Assembly: GCA_964436125.1 (NCBI GenBank)
Contig: CAYTBT010000037.1
Location: forward strand, 1 to 23,894
Source of the DNA: CAYRFF01 sp964436125
GTDB lineage: Bacteria > Bacteroidota > Bacteroidia > Chitinophagales > Saprospiraceae
Length of the DNA stretch: 23,894 nucleotides
Direction of reading: 5' to 3'
Below are positions 1 through 8,110 of this stretch, piece by piece. The notes under the pieces were generated by a model. The model searched no databases and was not told the DNA's origin. It saw only the letters and a list, made by a program, of their open reading frames with translations. How positions within the stretch are numbered: the stretch's first letter is position 1; each line of letters opens with the position of its first letter. Position numbers and translations under genes: made by a program.

Positions 1-555
1 GACATTTCCACTTTTCTTATAAATATTCTGACTATTTTTTAGTAGACCTTACTTAGCAGTCGGTATTTCTTGTGGAGATTTCTCTTTCCCTCTGTTTTTG
101 ATTATCTGTTTTTTTCAGACTGCTTTATACCGCTCCCTTCTCAAGGCTATCTGCTACTTTTCCTTGATATGAGGCCTGAATCCGGTTCAAACCTATCAAT
201 CTAATGGAATTCTTTAAAGTCTGAATTTATATCACAGTTTGTTAAGTATTGAATAAGGACTTTACGACGCATAGCTTAAGACTAATTGACTGAAATGCCG
301 TATTCCCTTTACCGATTATGTGACCTATAACTGATTATGTCCCCGGCATAAGCGCCGCATTATGCTTGAATTCAGGCAGAATTCACATCACAGGATGAAA
401 GTTTATTTAAGGTGTATTATGCTTAAAATGTGAAATGCCTGCACAGAAGAGAATTCTGAATACAGGCATTTTTATACCTAGTGTATCACACAATGATTAT
501 CAAGTTACGCAACACATCTTATAATCGAACGATAAAGCAAGGAATTGACCTTTTT
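1..555. other. Non-coding left flank
   Basis: No convincing reading frame is seen on either strand in this AT-rich stretch. It contains a weak hairpin at 346-365 (arms GCATAA and TTATGC around an 8-nt loop) and a stronger hairpin at 433-471, annotated separately as a terminator. It lies downstream of the minus-strand ompH pair. In many Bacteroidota the next gene there would be murI, but none is present. Confidence 0.6.
433..473. terminator. Hairpin terminator downstream of the ompH pair
   Basis: The arms AAATGCCTG (433-441) and CAGGCATTT (463-471) form a 9-bp stem. Inside the loop a second pairing, CAGAA (444-448) with TTCTG (454-458), extends the structure. A short T-run follows on the plus strand. 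On the minus strand, the direction of the nearby ompH genes, the stem is followed by CACATTTT, so termination there is plausible but weaker. Confidence 0.5.
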
Positions 556-1074
556 TTATTGCATTCCGAGCTTAGCTTTTACCTCATCGGTAATATTGGC
601 GGCATCGTCAGCATACAAGAGAATACCGGTACTTGAATCAAATATATAAGTGTAACCACCTGTCTCAGCGACTTGATCGATGGCATTCTGAACTTTTTCA
701 AGAATAGGGTCGAGAAGAGCCTGTCTTTTCTCCATAATCTTCTGTTGCATATCTTGCTCGTATTGAGAGAGCTTTAATTCTTCAGCTTTGAGTTTTTCTG
801 CTTTTTCCTGCAGTGTCTTGGGCGCTATCTCACCGGATTTTTCTTTTCTGGCAAGCTCCTGATATTTAGCTTTCAGCGCTTCCACTTTCTCTTGTCCTTT
901 CTTCCGCAATTGTTTACGTAGTGTAGCGAGCTGAGCATCAGCCTGTTTAACTTCCGGCATTTCAGCGAGAATTGCGGCAGAATTCACATAGCCAAATTTC
1001 TGTGCGAGCAGCTCAGATTGTCCTATTGTTACGAGGAAAAACGCAACAATCCCAAAGGCGATAAATTTTTTCAT
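556..1074 (-). CDS. OmpH/Skp family periplasmic chaperone (copy 1)
   Basis: This is a 172-aa protein of the OmpH/Skp family, which in other bacteria holds unfolded outer-membrane proteins in the periplasm and passes them to the BAM complex. Residues 1-25 form a clear signal peptide (MKKFIAFGIVAFF... ending LLAQ). The mature part opens with the family's FGYVNSAAILAEMPE signature. A long charged coiled coil rich in K, E, Q and A follows at about residues 45-125, and the C-terminal portion is YTYIFDSSTGILLYADDAA. Length is normal for Bacteroidota members. It lies 66 bp downstream of a second ompH gene on the same strand and is probably cotranscribed with it. The family call is firm. The assigned role rests on family knowledge, and no bamA gene is adjacent. 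Confidence 0.9.
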   Translation of the reverse strand: MKKFIAFGIVAFFLVTIGQSELLAQKFGYVNSAAILAEMPEVKQADAQLATLRKQLRKKGQEKVEALKAKYQELARKEKSGEIAPKTLQEKAEKLKAEELKLSQYEQDMQQKIMEKRQALLDPILEKVQNAIDQVAETGGYTYIFDSSTGILLYADDAANITDEVKAKLGMQ

Positions 1075-1140
1075 ATACTTAATCTGTTTATTCCTTTTAT
1101 TTAATGCTATTCAATAAGAGTGGGCAAAGATATAAAAATT

Positions 1141-1659
1141 TTAAAGACCGAGCTTCCGTTTAATATCATCAGTTTTATCTATCTCAGCATTGGAGAAGAG
1201 GATGCCTGCAGCACTACTCTTATCAAAGATAACATCATAACCTCTACTTTCAGCATAATCTTTTATTGCAGAAGAAACTTTTTCTTGAATAGGAGCAATG
1301 AGTTGTTTTCTCTTTTGGAAGAGGTCACCATCAGGGCCGAATCTTCTTCTCTGTAGTTCACGTACTTCTTTTTCTTTCTGCGTGATTGCATCTTCGGATT
1401 TTTTCCGCATTTCTTCTGTCAGAAGCACGCGTTCAGCTTGATATTTATTGTACATACTTTTTACCTCATCCATTTTCTGTGAGATTTCCTGTCTCCATTG
1501 AGAGGCAATTTTTTCAAGCTTATCCTGGGCTTGTTGATAGGCGGGCATTTCATCAAGAATACTGTTTACATCTACGATAGCAAATCTCTGTGCGTCTAGT
1601 GAACTAGTTGAAACCAGGCTGAAAAGTGCTATACTGAAGGCTATTAATACTTTTTTCAT
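1141..1659 (-). CDS. OmpH/Skp family periplasmic chaperone (copy 2)
   Basis: This is a second 172-aa OmpH/Skp-like protein, upstream in the same transcription direction as copy 1. It has a signal peptide at residues 1-23 (ending SLDAQ), then RFAIVDVNSILDEMPAYQQA, which aligns with the start of copy 1. A charged coiled coil covers about residues 40-125, and the C-terminal segment is YDVIFDKSSAAGILFSNAE. The two copies share layout and end motifs but are well diverged in the coil, so this is an old duplication and not a recent one. Such pairs are common in Bacteroidota, usually directly behind bamA. Here the upstream neighbour is instead a divergent DUF2147 gene, so the pair appears to have its own promoter between 1660 and 1913, which I could not place with confidence. 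Confidence 0.9.
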   Translation of the reverse strand: MKKVLIAFSIALFSLVSTSSLDAQRFAIVDVNSILDEMPAYQQAQDKLEKIASQWRQEISQKMDEVKSMYNKYQAERVLLTEEMRKKSEDAITQKEKEVRELQRRRFGPDGDLFQKRKQLIAPIQEKVSSAIKDYAESRGYDVIFDKSSAAGILFSNAEIDKTDDIKRKLGL

Positions 1660-1913
1660 AATATTTTACTATGTTTCGTTACCGATTAATTAATTATAAA
1701 ATTTAATATTCACAGGCATTACCGGAAAATTGCGACACAATGATAAAGAATAATACGTGGAATATGATTTCTTTATTGAACTTTTTAACGCGTTTTTAAC
1801 CTATAAAGGTGTTTTTGTTAAAAAATTATGAATTTGTTCCCTGATTAAAAGAAAAAGTTGTATTATCTTGTTGAAGTAATAAATGTATAAACAAGTATAA
1901 AACATATTAACAG

Positions 1914-2351
1914 ATGACGGAAAAGATAAAAAGTATAGCATGTGTCGGGATTTTCCTTCTGTTTTCACTTGTGAGCAATGCCCAGGCAATTCTCGGAACG
2001 TGGAAAACTATTGATGATAAAAGTGGGAATCCTGTATCCTATGTGAAAATAACAGAACAAGATGGGAAATTTTATGGAATAATTGTAAAGTTGCTTCCAG
2101 CTGCGACGGTAACGCATTGTAATGAATGCGAGGGAGAAGCAAAGGGAGCGCCCATTGAAGGATTACAGATTCTCTGGGATCTTCAACCATATAAAGATTA
2201 CTGGTCCTATGGAACTATAATGGATCCCAAGAATGGAAACAAGTACAAGTGCTCGGTCTGGATGGAAGGAGATGACGTTCTCAAGGTAAGAGGATATATA
2301 GGAATTTCCCTGCTCGGTAGAACACAGAAATGGTATAGAGTTAAAGAATAA
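1914..2351 (+). CDS. DUF2147 family secreted protein
   Basis: This 145-aa protein has an N-terminal signal peptide (about residues 1-24, ending VSNAQA). A DUF2147 domain follows: the opening ILGTWKTIDDKSGNP, the middle motif SYGTIMDPKNGNKYKC, and the closing LKVRGYIGISLLGRTQKW. Two cysteines in HCNEC and a third in YKC are of the kind often seen in this family. The domain is a small secreted beta-rich fold found widely in Proteobacteria and Bacteroidota, and its biochemical role is not established. It is divergent from the ompH pair and is followed after 70 bp by a small gene on the same strand, with recA beyond. The ATG at 1914 starts the signal peptide directly, so the start is well supported. 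Confidence 0.88.
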   Translation: MTEKIKSIACVGIFLLFSLVSNAQAILGTWKTIDDKSGNPVSYVKITEQDGKFYGIIVKLLPAATVTHCNECEGEAKGAPIEGLQILWDLQPYKDYWSYGTIMDPKNGNKYKCSVWMEGDDVLKVRGYIGISLLGRTQKWYRVKE

Positions 2352-2421
2352 TCATTTCCATACAATAAGGTACACTAGTCATTACGTTCTAAAGCCAAAG
2401 AAACGTAAACTGTAAATAAAG

Positions 2422-2655
2422 ATGGAAAATATGAAAAAAATCTCTACACTTAATAAGATTGTTCAATACCTCTATGGTGAAATGGGACCTCGTGCATCGA
2501 TAAAGTGCATGGAACATATTATGCGTGATAGGCGTCTCACAGAAGAATTTGAGATGATAGCCGACATAAAAGAGTCTATTGAAGCTGAAATGATGGAATC
2601 ACCGAGCCCGGACACGATTAAAAATATCATGCGGGAAGCTAGGGCAATGCACTAG
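2422..2655 (+). CDS. Small conserved-looking hypothetical protein (77 aa)
   Basis: This is a 77-aa, predicted all-helical, charged protein with no signal peptide or membrane segment. Its sequence (STLNKIVQYLYGEMGP near the start, then RRLTEEFEMIADIKESIEAEM) resembles small soluble proteins common in Bacteroidota that look like the N-terminal part of anti-sigma-factor-type proteins. That resemblance is from memory and gives no function. An alternative start at the second ATG (2431) would give a KKIST... N-terminus. Coding character is supported by an unbroken frame with sensible composition and by its position between two same-strand genes, 70 bp after the DUF2147 gene. It may be cotranscribed with that gene. 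recA downstream has its own likely promoter. Confidence 0.7.
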   Translation: MENMKKISTLNKIVQYLYGEMGPRASIKCMEHIMRDRRLTEEFEMIADIKESIEAEMMESPSPDTIKNIMREARAMH

Positions 2656-2811
2656 GAGCTATCCGAGCATTTGCGGAAGCTTACAGTAAAAGAAGTCACC
2701 TCGAGTAAAACTCGTAAGAGGATTGATACGTATAGTAAAGAGGTAAACTTCTCCAACAAGAGTAAATAGAATCAGATTTACTTATAATTTTTCAGAAGAA
2801 GAGTAATTGCT

Positions 2812-2841
2812 TTTGAATGCCTGAAAAAGAGTGTACCTTTA
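2812..2841 (+). promoter_or_regulatory. Probable Bacteroidota-type promoter of recA
   Basis: TTTG at 2812-2815 is separated by 18 nt from TACCTTTA at 2834-2841, close to the phylum consensus TTTG-N19-20-TAnnTTTG. It would start transcription near 2848, giving a leader of about 80 nt before the ATG at 2927. It also argues against a translation start at the in-frame GTG at 2831, which lies inside this promoter. Confidence 0.55.
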
Positions 2842-2926
2842 TGCACTGAAGGGAAGCCTTGAACTTGAAAGCAGGGTTTTCTATATTATTAACGAGACTA
2901 TCATTTCACACTATTTAATAGAAACA

Positions 2927-3970
2927 ATGGCAGATAACAATAAAAAGTCAAAGCTTAAAGCGCTTGAAAGAACGATGAGTAAGCTAGAGAAAACCTATGG
3001 GAAGGGAACAATAATGCGGCTCGGTGACCAGAAGGTTGCAGATATTCCCATTATTCCTACGGGGTCACTGACGCTGGATATTGCTCTAGGAATAAATGGC
3101 CTTCCCAAGGGAAGAATAATAGAGATTTATGGTCCGGAATCTTCCGGAAAAACTACTCTAGCGATACATGCTATTGCAGAAGCGCAGAAACAAGGGGGAA
3201 TTGCTGCATTTATTGATGCAGAACATGCATTTGATCGAGTATATGCCAAGAATCTAGGTGTAGATACCGATAATCTCTTGATTTCACAACCGGATAATGG
3301 AGAACAAGCACTTGAAATAGCGGAGAATCTTATCCGCTCAGGAGCAATAGATATTCTTGTAATTGATTCTGTAGCAGCATTAACTCCTCGAGCTGAAATT
3401 GAAGGGGAAATGGGTGATAGCCAGATGGGACTTCAAGCTAGATTAATGTCGCAAGCTATGCGGAAATTAACAAGTGCCATAGGAAAAACAGGCTGTAGTT
3501 GTATTTTCATTAACCAGTTGAGAGAGAAAATCGGTGTTATGTTTGGTAATCCGGAAACAACAACCGGTGGTAATGCACTTAAATTTTATAGTTCAGTACG
3601 GCTCGATATAAGGAGGAAAGGAAGTGCTATAAAAGATCGAGAGGGGAATGTAATCGGAAATAATGTGCGCGTTAAAGTTGTTAAGAATAAGCTTGCACCG
3701 CCATTTAAGCTTGCAAAATTTGACATAATGTACGGCACAGGAATCTCCAAGACCGGTGAGCTTGTCGATGTAGGAGTCGATGAGGATATTATCGACAAGA
3801 AGGGATCGTGGTATTCTTATGAAGGAACCCAGATTGCTCAGGGAAGAGAATCAGCTAAGCAGTTTCTTGAGGATAATCCTGAGGTAGCTGCTGAAATTGA
3901 AGAGAAGATTAAGGTTAAGGTAAAAGGCGTTCCGATCGAAGAGGAGAATAAAGAAGTTGAAGAGAAATAA
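2927..3970 (+). CDS. recA: Recombinase RecA
   Basis: RecA is the ATP-dependent strand-exchange protein that coats single-stranded DNA, promotes homologous recombination and triggers SOS-type responses. Taken from the ATG at 2927, the protein is 347 aa, the usual length. Walker A is GPESSGKTT at residues 69-77, the catalytic glutamate is E99 in DAEHAF, and Walker B ends at D147 in ILVIDS. The L1 loop is EIEGEMGDSQMG. The L2 region runs from NQLREKIGVMFGNPETTTGG. The C-terminus is acidic (EEENKEVEEK). The frame is open further upstream to a GTG at 2831, but that would add 32 residues not found in RecA and would place the start inside the promoter. The gene is intact and has no associated recX in the window. 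Confidence 0.98.
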   Translation: MADNNKKSKLKALERTMSKLEKTYGKGTIMRLGDQKVADIPIIPTGSLTLDIALGINGLPKGRIIEIYGPESSGKTTLAIHAIAEAQKQGGIAAFIDAEHAFDRVYAKNLGVDTDNLLISQPDNGEQALEIAENLIRSGAIDILVIDSVAALTPRAEIEGEMGDSQMGLQARLMSQAMRKLTSAIGKTGCSCIFINQLREKIGVMFGNPETTTGGNALKFYSSVRLDIRRKGSAIKDREGNVIGNNVRVKVVKNKLAPPFKLAKFDIMYGTGISKTGELVDVGVDEDIIDKKGSWYSYEGTQIAQGRESAKQFLEDNPEVAAEIEEKIKVKVKGVPIEEENKEVEEK

Positions 3971-4211
3971 GGCTCAAGCTTCTGAGAATGAATTTGCCTG
4001 TCCAACTTGAAGGAAATAAATGACTCCTTCGGAGGCTATGGAATTATCTGCCTTATCAATGGTATGAATGCAGATGTGTATCCATTGAAACCGAGTGGAA
4101 AGCATAAAACATCGGAGGATTTACATCTTCCTATTTATATGTAGCAATTATGAATAGTAATAGGTATAGGGGACAATAAAACAATCATTGTTCCTCATCG
4201 TTACTCCTATA

Positions 4212-6014
4212 ATGAAAGTGAAATTATATATAACCTTACTAGTATTTTTCCTAGCGATACCTCTGATTATCAATGGGCAGAATGCATCTCTAGCCAATCA
4301 CTACTATAAACGCGGTGAATATGAGAAGGCACTCAATATTTATGAAGCTCTGTATGAGAAATCACATAGTGATTATTATTTCACACAACTCGTAACAGTC
4401 CTAAAGAAGCTCGATCGATATAAAGAAGCAAAAGACCTTATTCACAAGCAGCTTGAACATGACCCCAGAACACTTCAGGCTTACGTGTATCTAGGTGAGA
4501 TTGAGGATGTTCAGGGATACCCAGAAAAAGCGGCAGAGAATTATGATAAAGCAGTTCAACTATTACGGGCTGATAGGAGCGAAATTGTCCGCCTTGCCAA
4601 TGCTTTCAGTGGCTTAGGTTTATATAAACGTACGATTGAAGTCATGGAAAAAGGAGCAAAGCTCTTTGATGACAAGTATATGTTTGCTTATAGTCTTGCG
4701 GAATATTGTCGCCGAGTAGGATTCAAGAAAAAAATGGTTGATTATTACCTCCTTACACTGGAAGATAATCCGCGGAGACTCAGTTCCGTGAAGACGTTGA
4801 TGAGTCGGTACCTCGATGAGGAAGATTTAATGCTAGTACAGAAATCTGTGTATAACAGGATATCACAGGGAGTGACAAGTGAGGTTTTTTCAGAGCTTCT
4901 TTCATGGGTGGCAATACAACGTGAGGACTATAAAACAGCATTCAGGCAATTACGTGCACTCGATATCAGAAAGAAAGAGAACGGCCGACGGGTGTATAAA
5001 ATCGGAAATATTGCACGGAAAGCAGAAGATTATGCAACGGCAATTGAGGCATTTACCTATATCGTTAAAAATAAGCCGGAAAACTCACCCTTTTTTATAC
5101 CGGCACAGATGGCACTTCTCAATACTCAAGTTGAAAAGATTAATCTCCAATCCGGCAACCAAGATATAGCGCTAGCTGAAATTGATCTCGCATACGATTC
5201 CTTGATAAATGTTCTCGGTGAGAATAGAAATTCAGTTCACTTGATGCTGGATCAAGCTCAGTTTAATGCCTTTCAGATAGGAAACGTAGATAAGGCAATA
5301 CGGATATTAAAGCGCATTGTCGATATGCGCACAGTGAATAAACGCGTGCGTGCAGAGGCGAAGTTACAACTAGCAGATTTTCTACTTATCCGTGGTAAAA
5401 AATGGGATGCAACTCTTTTATACTCGCAAGTTGATAAGGAATTTCCCGAAGGAGAACTAGGTGAACAAGCTAGATTTAAAAATGCCATGCTTTCCTATTA
5501 CACCGGAGACTTTGAGTGGGCCAAGGAGCAGTTTGATATTCTGAAAGCTGCCACGTCTAGACTTTTGTCAAATAATGCGATAGATATGTCAGTCTTCATT
5601 GCTGACAACCTCAATCTAGATACGACGGCAATCCCTCTTCAGATGTATGCAGATGCAGAATTCTTGTTATTTCAGAACAAGCATAAATCGGCATTACACA
5701 AGCTTAATGACCTCCTCGATTATTATCCGGATCACAAGCTTCAAGATGATATTTATTATCTGAAAGGAAGAATTTATGCCAATGCCAAGAACTATTCTGC
5801 AGCAATCGAGCAATATAAGCTAGTTCTCGCTGAAGACCCGGAGGGCATAAGGGCAGATAATTCTCTATATAATCTAGCACTTATATATGATAATATATTG
5901 GGTGATAAGCCTAAAGCAATGAAAACCTATGAAAGGCTATTTATGGATTATAAGGGTAGTACATTTGCTGTTTATGCTAGGAAACGATACAGGGAGTTAC
6001 AGAAGAATATTTAA
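4212..6014 (+). CDS. Secreted TPR-repeat protein
   Basis: This is a 600-aa protein with a signal peptide (residues 1-23, ending IINGQ) followed almost entirely by tetratricopeptide repeats. Examples are ANHYYKRGEYEKALNIYEAL near the N-terminus, AYVYLGEIEDVQGYPEKAAE, and near the C-terminus a pair containing YYLKGRIYANAKNYSAAIEQ and NLALIYDNILGDKPKAMKTYE. TPR arrays act as protein-docking scaffolds. Export points to a periplasmic or outer-membrane-associated role, but no partner can be named. The frame also has a TTG start at 4188, but the ATG at 4212 places the signal peptide at the N-terminus and is preferred. No same-strand gene is closely linked (recA ends 241 bp before, the response regulator begins 238 bp after), so it is probably monocistronic. 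Confidence 0.88.
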   Translation: MKVKLYITLLVFFLAIPLIINGQNASLANHYYKRGEYEKALNIYEALYEKSHSDYYFTQLVTVLKKLDRYKEAKDLIHKQLEHDPRTLQAYVYLGEIEDVQGYPEKAAENYDKAVQLLRADRSEIVRLANAFSGLGLYKRTIEVMEKGAKLFDDKYMFAYSLAEYCRRVGFKKKMVDYYLLTLEDNPRRLSSVKTLMSRYLDEEDLMLVQKSVYNRISQGVTSEVFSELLSWVAIQREDYKTAFRQLRALDIRKKENGRRVYKIGNIARKAEDYATAIEAFTYIVKNKPENSPFFIPAQMALLNTQVEKINLQSGNQDIALAEIDLAYDSLINVLGENRNSVHLMLDQAQFNAFQIGNVDKAIRILKRIVDMRTVNKRVRAEAKLQLADFLLIRGKKWDATLLYSQVDKEFPEGELGEQARFKNAMLSYYTGDFEWAKEQFDILKAATSRLLSNNAIDMSVFIADNLNLDTTAIPLQMYADAEFLLFQNKHKSALHKLNDLLDYYPDHKLQDDIYYLKGRIYANAKNYSAAIEQYKLVLAEDPEGIRADNSLYNLALIYDNILGDKPKAMKTYERLFMDYKGSTFAVYARKRYRELQKNI

Positions 6015-6205
6015 GACTGTGCCTACTGTTTCAACAATTGTATCAAAGTATTAATAGAAATCAGGAAGAAAATATCCTGTTACTTTATAAGACTGTTCAA
6101 GGTGAATTTTCATGGAGAATATATTGAAGTATAAGAATTACCCCCCTAAGTTTAAATTAAGTGTACCGATGATAGGAGTTTTTACGAGTAGAATCGTGTG
6201 AATGC

Positions 6206-6234
6206 TTGTTTTATTAAGACAATTTATATATTTT
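6206..6234 (+). promoter_or_regulatory. Possible promoter of the response regulator gene
   Basis: TTG at 6206-6208 and TATATTTT at 6227-6234 are 18 nt apart, an approximate match to the Bacteroidota pattern. The last base of the -7 element does not match. The site lies just 5' of the coding start, so the leader would be very short. Confidence 0.25.
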
Positions 6235-6252
6235 AACTTGTAGGATTAATGT

Positions 6253-6900
6253 GTGTCATATATGGAAGGAATTTCACTTGTTATTGCAGACGATCACCCT
6301 TTATTATTAGAAGGTTTAAAAAATCATCTTGAACATCTGAATTATAATATACTAGCTAGTGTGGGAGATGGAAGTGCCGCTATAAAAGCTATTATTGATC
6401 ATAAACCAGATCTGGCAATTCTCGATGTAGAAATGCCCTATTTTTCTGGAATAGAAGTTATAAAAACTTGTATAGAACGCGGTATCAAAACTCACCTAGT
6501 ACTATTGACTTTTCACAAGGAGCCTGCATATATTGCCCGGGCCAAAAGGCTAGATATTGCGGGTTATCTCCTAAAGGATGATGCGATTGACGAAGTAGAT
6601 TCTTGTATTAAGACTATAATGGGTGGGGAAAAATATTATAGCCACGCCATAAGAGGAAATGAGTATGATTACCTTGAAGAGGACTTACATAAAATTTCAA
6701 CTCTTACTCCATCACAGAAAAAGATTTTAAAACTAGTTGCAAGTGGCTTGACAACCAAGGAAATTGCCTCCAAGCTCTTTATTTCTGAGCGGACGGTTGA
6801 AAAACACCGGAGTAATATTATTTCAGCTTTGAATATTAATACTCATGGATTGAATCTTAATCAATGGGCAGAAGACAATAAACATTTACTAGAGAATTGA
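6253..6900 (+). CDS. NarL/FixJ-type two-component response regulator
   Basis: This is a 215-aa response regulator from the GTG at 6253 (212 aa from the ATG at 6262, which may be the better start). The receiver domain has the acidic pair in IADDH (D13, D14), the phosphoacceptor D58 in LAILDVEMP, the threonine in LLTFH and the lysine in YLLKDDA. A short linker leads to a LuxR/NarL-type helix-turn-helix at about residues 150-210, with LTPSQKKILKLVASGLTTKE and FISERTVEKHRSNI. It is a DNA-binding transcription factor activated by phosphorylation, usually from HisKA_3-type kinases. No kinase is adjacent. A kinase of exactly that class lies at 19078-21099, but pairing is only inferred. Confidence 0.95.
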   Translation: MSYMEGISLVIADDHPLLLEGLKNHLEHLNYNILASVGDGSAAIKAIIDHKPDLAILDVEMPYFSGIEVIKTCIERGIKTHLVLLTFHKEPAYIARAKRLDIAGYLLKDDAIDEVDSCIKTIMGGEKYYSHAIRGNEYDYLEEDLHKISTLTPSQKKILKLVASGLTTKEIASKLFISERTVEKHRSNIISALNINTHGLNLNQWAEDNKHLLEN

Positions 6901-7193
6901 TTAGGGTAAGCTTATTCATGTGATATGCTCACCTTTATTACATGATGCACATGTTATGAATTAATCTCGGATGGGAATTGATCTATAGTCTGCACTAGGT
7001 GGATCCCTAATCATTGATACAATTAGTCCCAATGGATTCATATAAGCATAGCTTATATGAAACTATAGTCGTACACTTACAATTTCTACCATGTGTGCCT
7101 CCTAAGAATTGTATGATTCTGGTATTATAGTGAGTTGAATGGAAGGTAGAATCGTGATGAGGAAAGAAATTTTAGGTACTTATCCCTATTTCT
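6901..7193. other. Non-coding spacer holding one copy of a dispersed repeat
   Basis: No gene is seen between the response regulator and the tRNA promoter. Most of the stretch (6965-7103) is a repeat with a second copy at 23624-23762. A weak inverted pair CATGTG/CACATG lies at 6917-6922 and 6948-6953. Confidence 0.6.
6965..7103 (+). repeat. 139-nt dispersed repeat, copy A
   Basis: This segment aligns over its whole length with 23624-23762; both are 139 nt. Shared blocks in order are TAGTCTGC, a GGATCC block, CAATGG, ATATAAGC with AGCTTATAT, TTTCTACC and a final CCTCCT. The centre is an 11-bp perfect stem, TTCATATAAGC (7037-7047) and GCTTATATGAA (7051-7061), with loop ATA. Copy B has the same stem with a paired base change. 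The promoter-like TACC motif near the right end is degenerate here (TACCATGT). Its nature (mobile element, RNA or promoter module) is not known. Confidence 0.65.
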
Positions 7194-7224
7194 TTTGACC
7201 AATTAGTGAAAATATGTAAATTTG
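7194..7224 (+). promoter_or_regulatory. Promoter of the tRNA gene
   Basis: TTTG (7194-7197), a 19-nt spacer, then TAAATTTG (7217-7224) is a perfect match to the Bacteroidota housekeeping promoter. It sits 20 nt before the mature tRNA 5' end. Confidence 0.8.
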
Positions 7225-7243
7225 CACTCTTCTTATAAATTAA

Positions 7244-7317
7244 GGTCCCATAGCTCAGTTGGTTAGAGCATCTGACTCATAATCAGAGGGTCCCAGGTTC
7301 GAGTCCTGGTGGGACCA
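7244..7317 (+). tRNA. tRNA with CAT anticodon (elongator Met or lysidine-type Ile2)
   Basis: A 74-nt cloverleaf can be folded by eye. The acceptor arms are GGTCCCA and TGGGACC, the D-arm is GCTCAGTTGGTTAGAGC, the anticodon stem is TCTGA/TCAGA with loop CTCATAA, and the T-arm contains GGTTCGAGTCC. The anticodon is CAT. The paired acceptor end and the absence of three consecutive G:C pairs in the anticodon stem rule against the initiator. Elongator Met and the Ile2 tRNA modified by TilS cannot be told apart with certainty here. The discriminator base is A and the terminal CCA is not encoded. Confidence 0.93.
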
Positions 7318-7326
7318 CATTCCATA

Positions 7327-7356
7327 AAGCATCCATTTAAAGATGGGTGCTTTTTT
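7327..7356 (+). terminator. Intrinsic terminator of the tRNA
   Basis: A 10-bp stem, AAGCATCCAT (7327-7336) with ATGGGTGCTT (7343-7352, including one G:T pair), is followed by T's to 7356. It begins 10 nt after the tRNA. Confidence 0.85.
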
Positions 7357-8110
7357 CATTCTTTTCCATTAAAGATACAAGCTCTAGTCTCTTTCTATTC
7401 TAAAATAAATTGTGGTTATTAAGTAGATACAATTAAGTATTGTTATCTCACTTATCCTAAAAGTAGCATAGGATAATAGTATATCATATTTTATGGATGA
7501 TGGTTTTTTACCTGATTTTTTTAAAGACTGAAAATTTTTATGCAGAAGGCATCGAAGCCTGCCTCTATGGGTAAGCACTTAGGATTAATAACAAAGCATT
7601 ACCTGTCCACTGTGTGAGGTGTAAGAGGATAAATGAAGTAAATTTTTAAATGTTGTTGTGTGAGAAAATTAGTAAGTACAAATATTTTCAAGACAAAACA
7701 ATGTATTTTAAAATTTATAAATAAAGTAAATACGGATTTCTTCCAAAAATGATAAGATATGGCGGGGACTTAATGTGCAGGTTATCAACAAATTAACTCC
7801 TGATAGCCGACATTAACCGATTATAAACGTTTATTCTCCGACTAATTGACCATTTCCCCCTTTACTTTGTAAGTGTTGGAGCACAAAAGTGTGCAGCTAG
7901 AGAATTGCCTTAATCTCTGACGGATCGATGCACTTATGATAAAAATGCTGAGAAGTAAAAGCATCATTTTCCGAATGGAAAGGCTTTCAAGTGGACATAG
8001 ACGTATGAACATGAGAAATAAAGGATTCACATCTGCCCAGGTACTTCAATATTATTCTTTAACCATCGCCTGAAATATCTACGGAAGACAGGTGATAAAA
8101 TGTAACAATT
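7357..8110. other. Gene-free stretch between tRNA and ssb
   Basis: About 750 nt with no supportable gene on either strand. Reading frames here are short (about 60 codons), isolated and unremarkable. A single TTATCAACA at 7782-7790 resembles a degenerate DnaA box but is alone. The last 65 nt form the leader of the first ssb gene and resemble the leader of the second. Confidence 0.6.

Noticed and set aside
1120..1580. Plus-strand frames opposite ompH copy 2
   Set aside because: They are antisense shadows of a clearly coding ompH gene.
2699..2722. Small inverted repeat upstream of recA as an SOS operator
   Set aside because: The complementary stretches are 4 bp, no LexA-type consensus for this phylum can be matched, and it lies about 100 nt upstream of the promoter.
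2831..2926. Upstream extension of recA from a GTG at 2831
   Set aside because: The extra 32 residues are not RecA-like and the GTG sits inside the probable recA promoter; the ATG at 2927 gives the normal 347-aa protein.
6062..6079. CAGGA/TCCTG hairpin after the TPR gene as terminator
   Set aside because: Only 5 bp with an 8-nt loop and no T-run.
7782..7790. DnaA-box-like TTATCAACA in a gene-free stretch
   Set aside because: Single, imperfect, and with no cluster, AT-rich unwinding element or dnaA/dnaN neighbour, so not evidence of an origin.
7384..8030. Two short minus-strand frames (about 62-64 codons) between tRNA and ssb
   Set aside because: Isolated, of unremarkable composition, with no recognisable domain or promoter.
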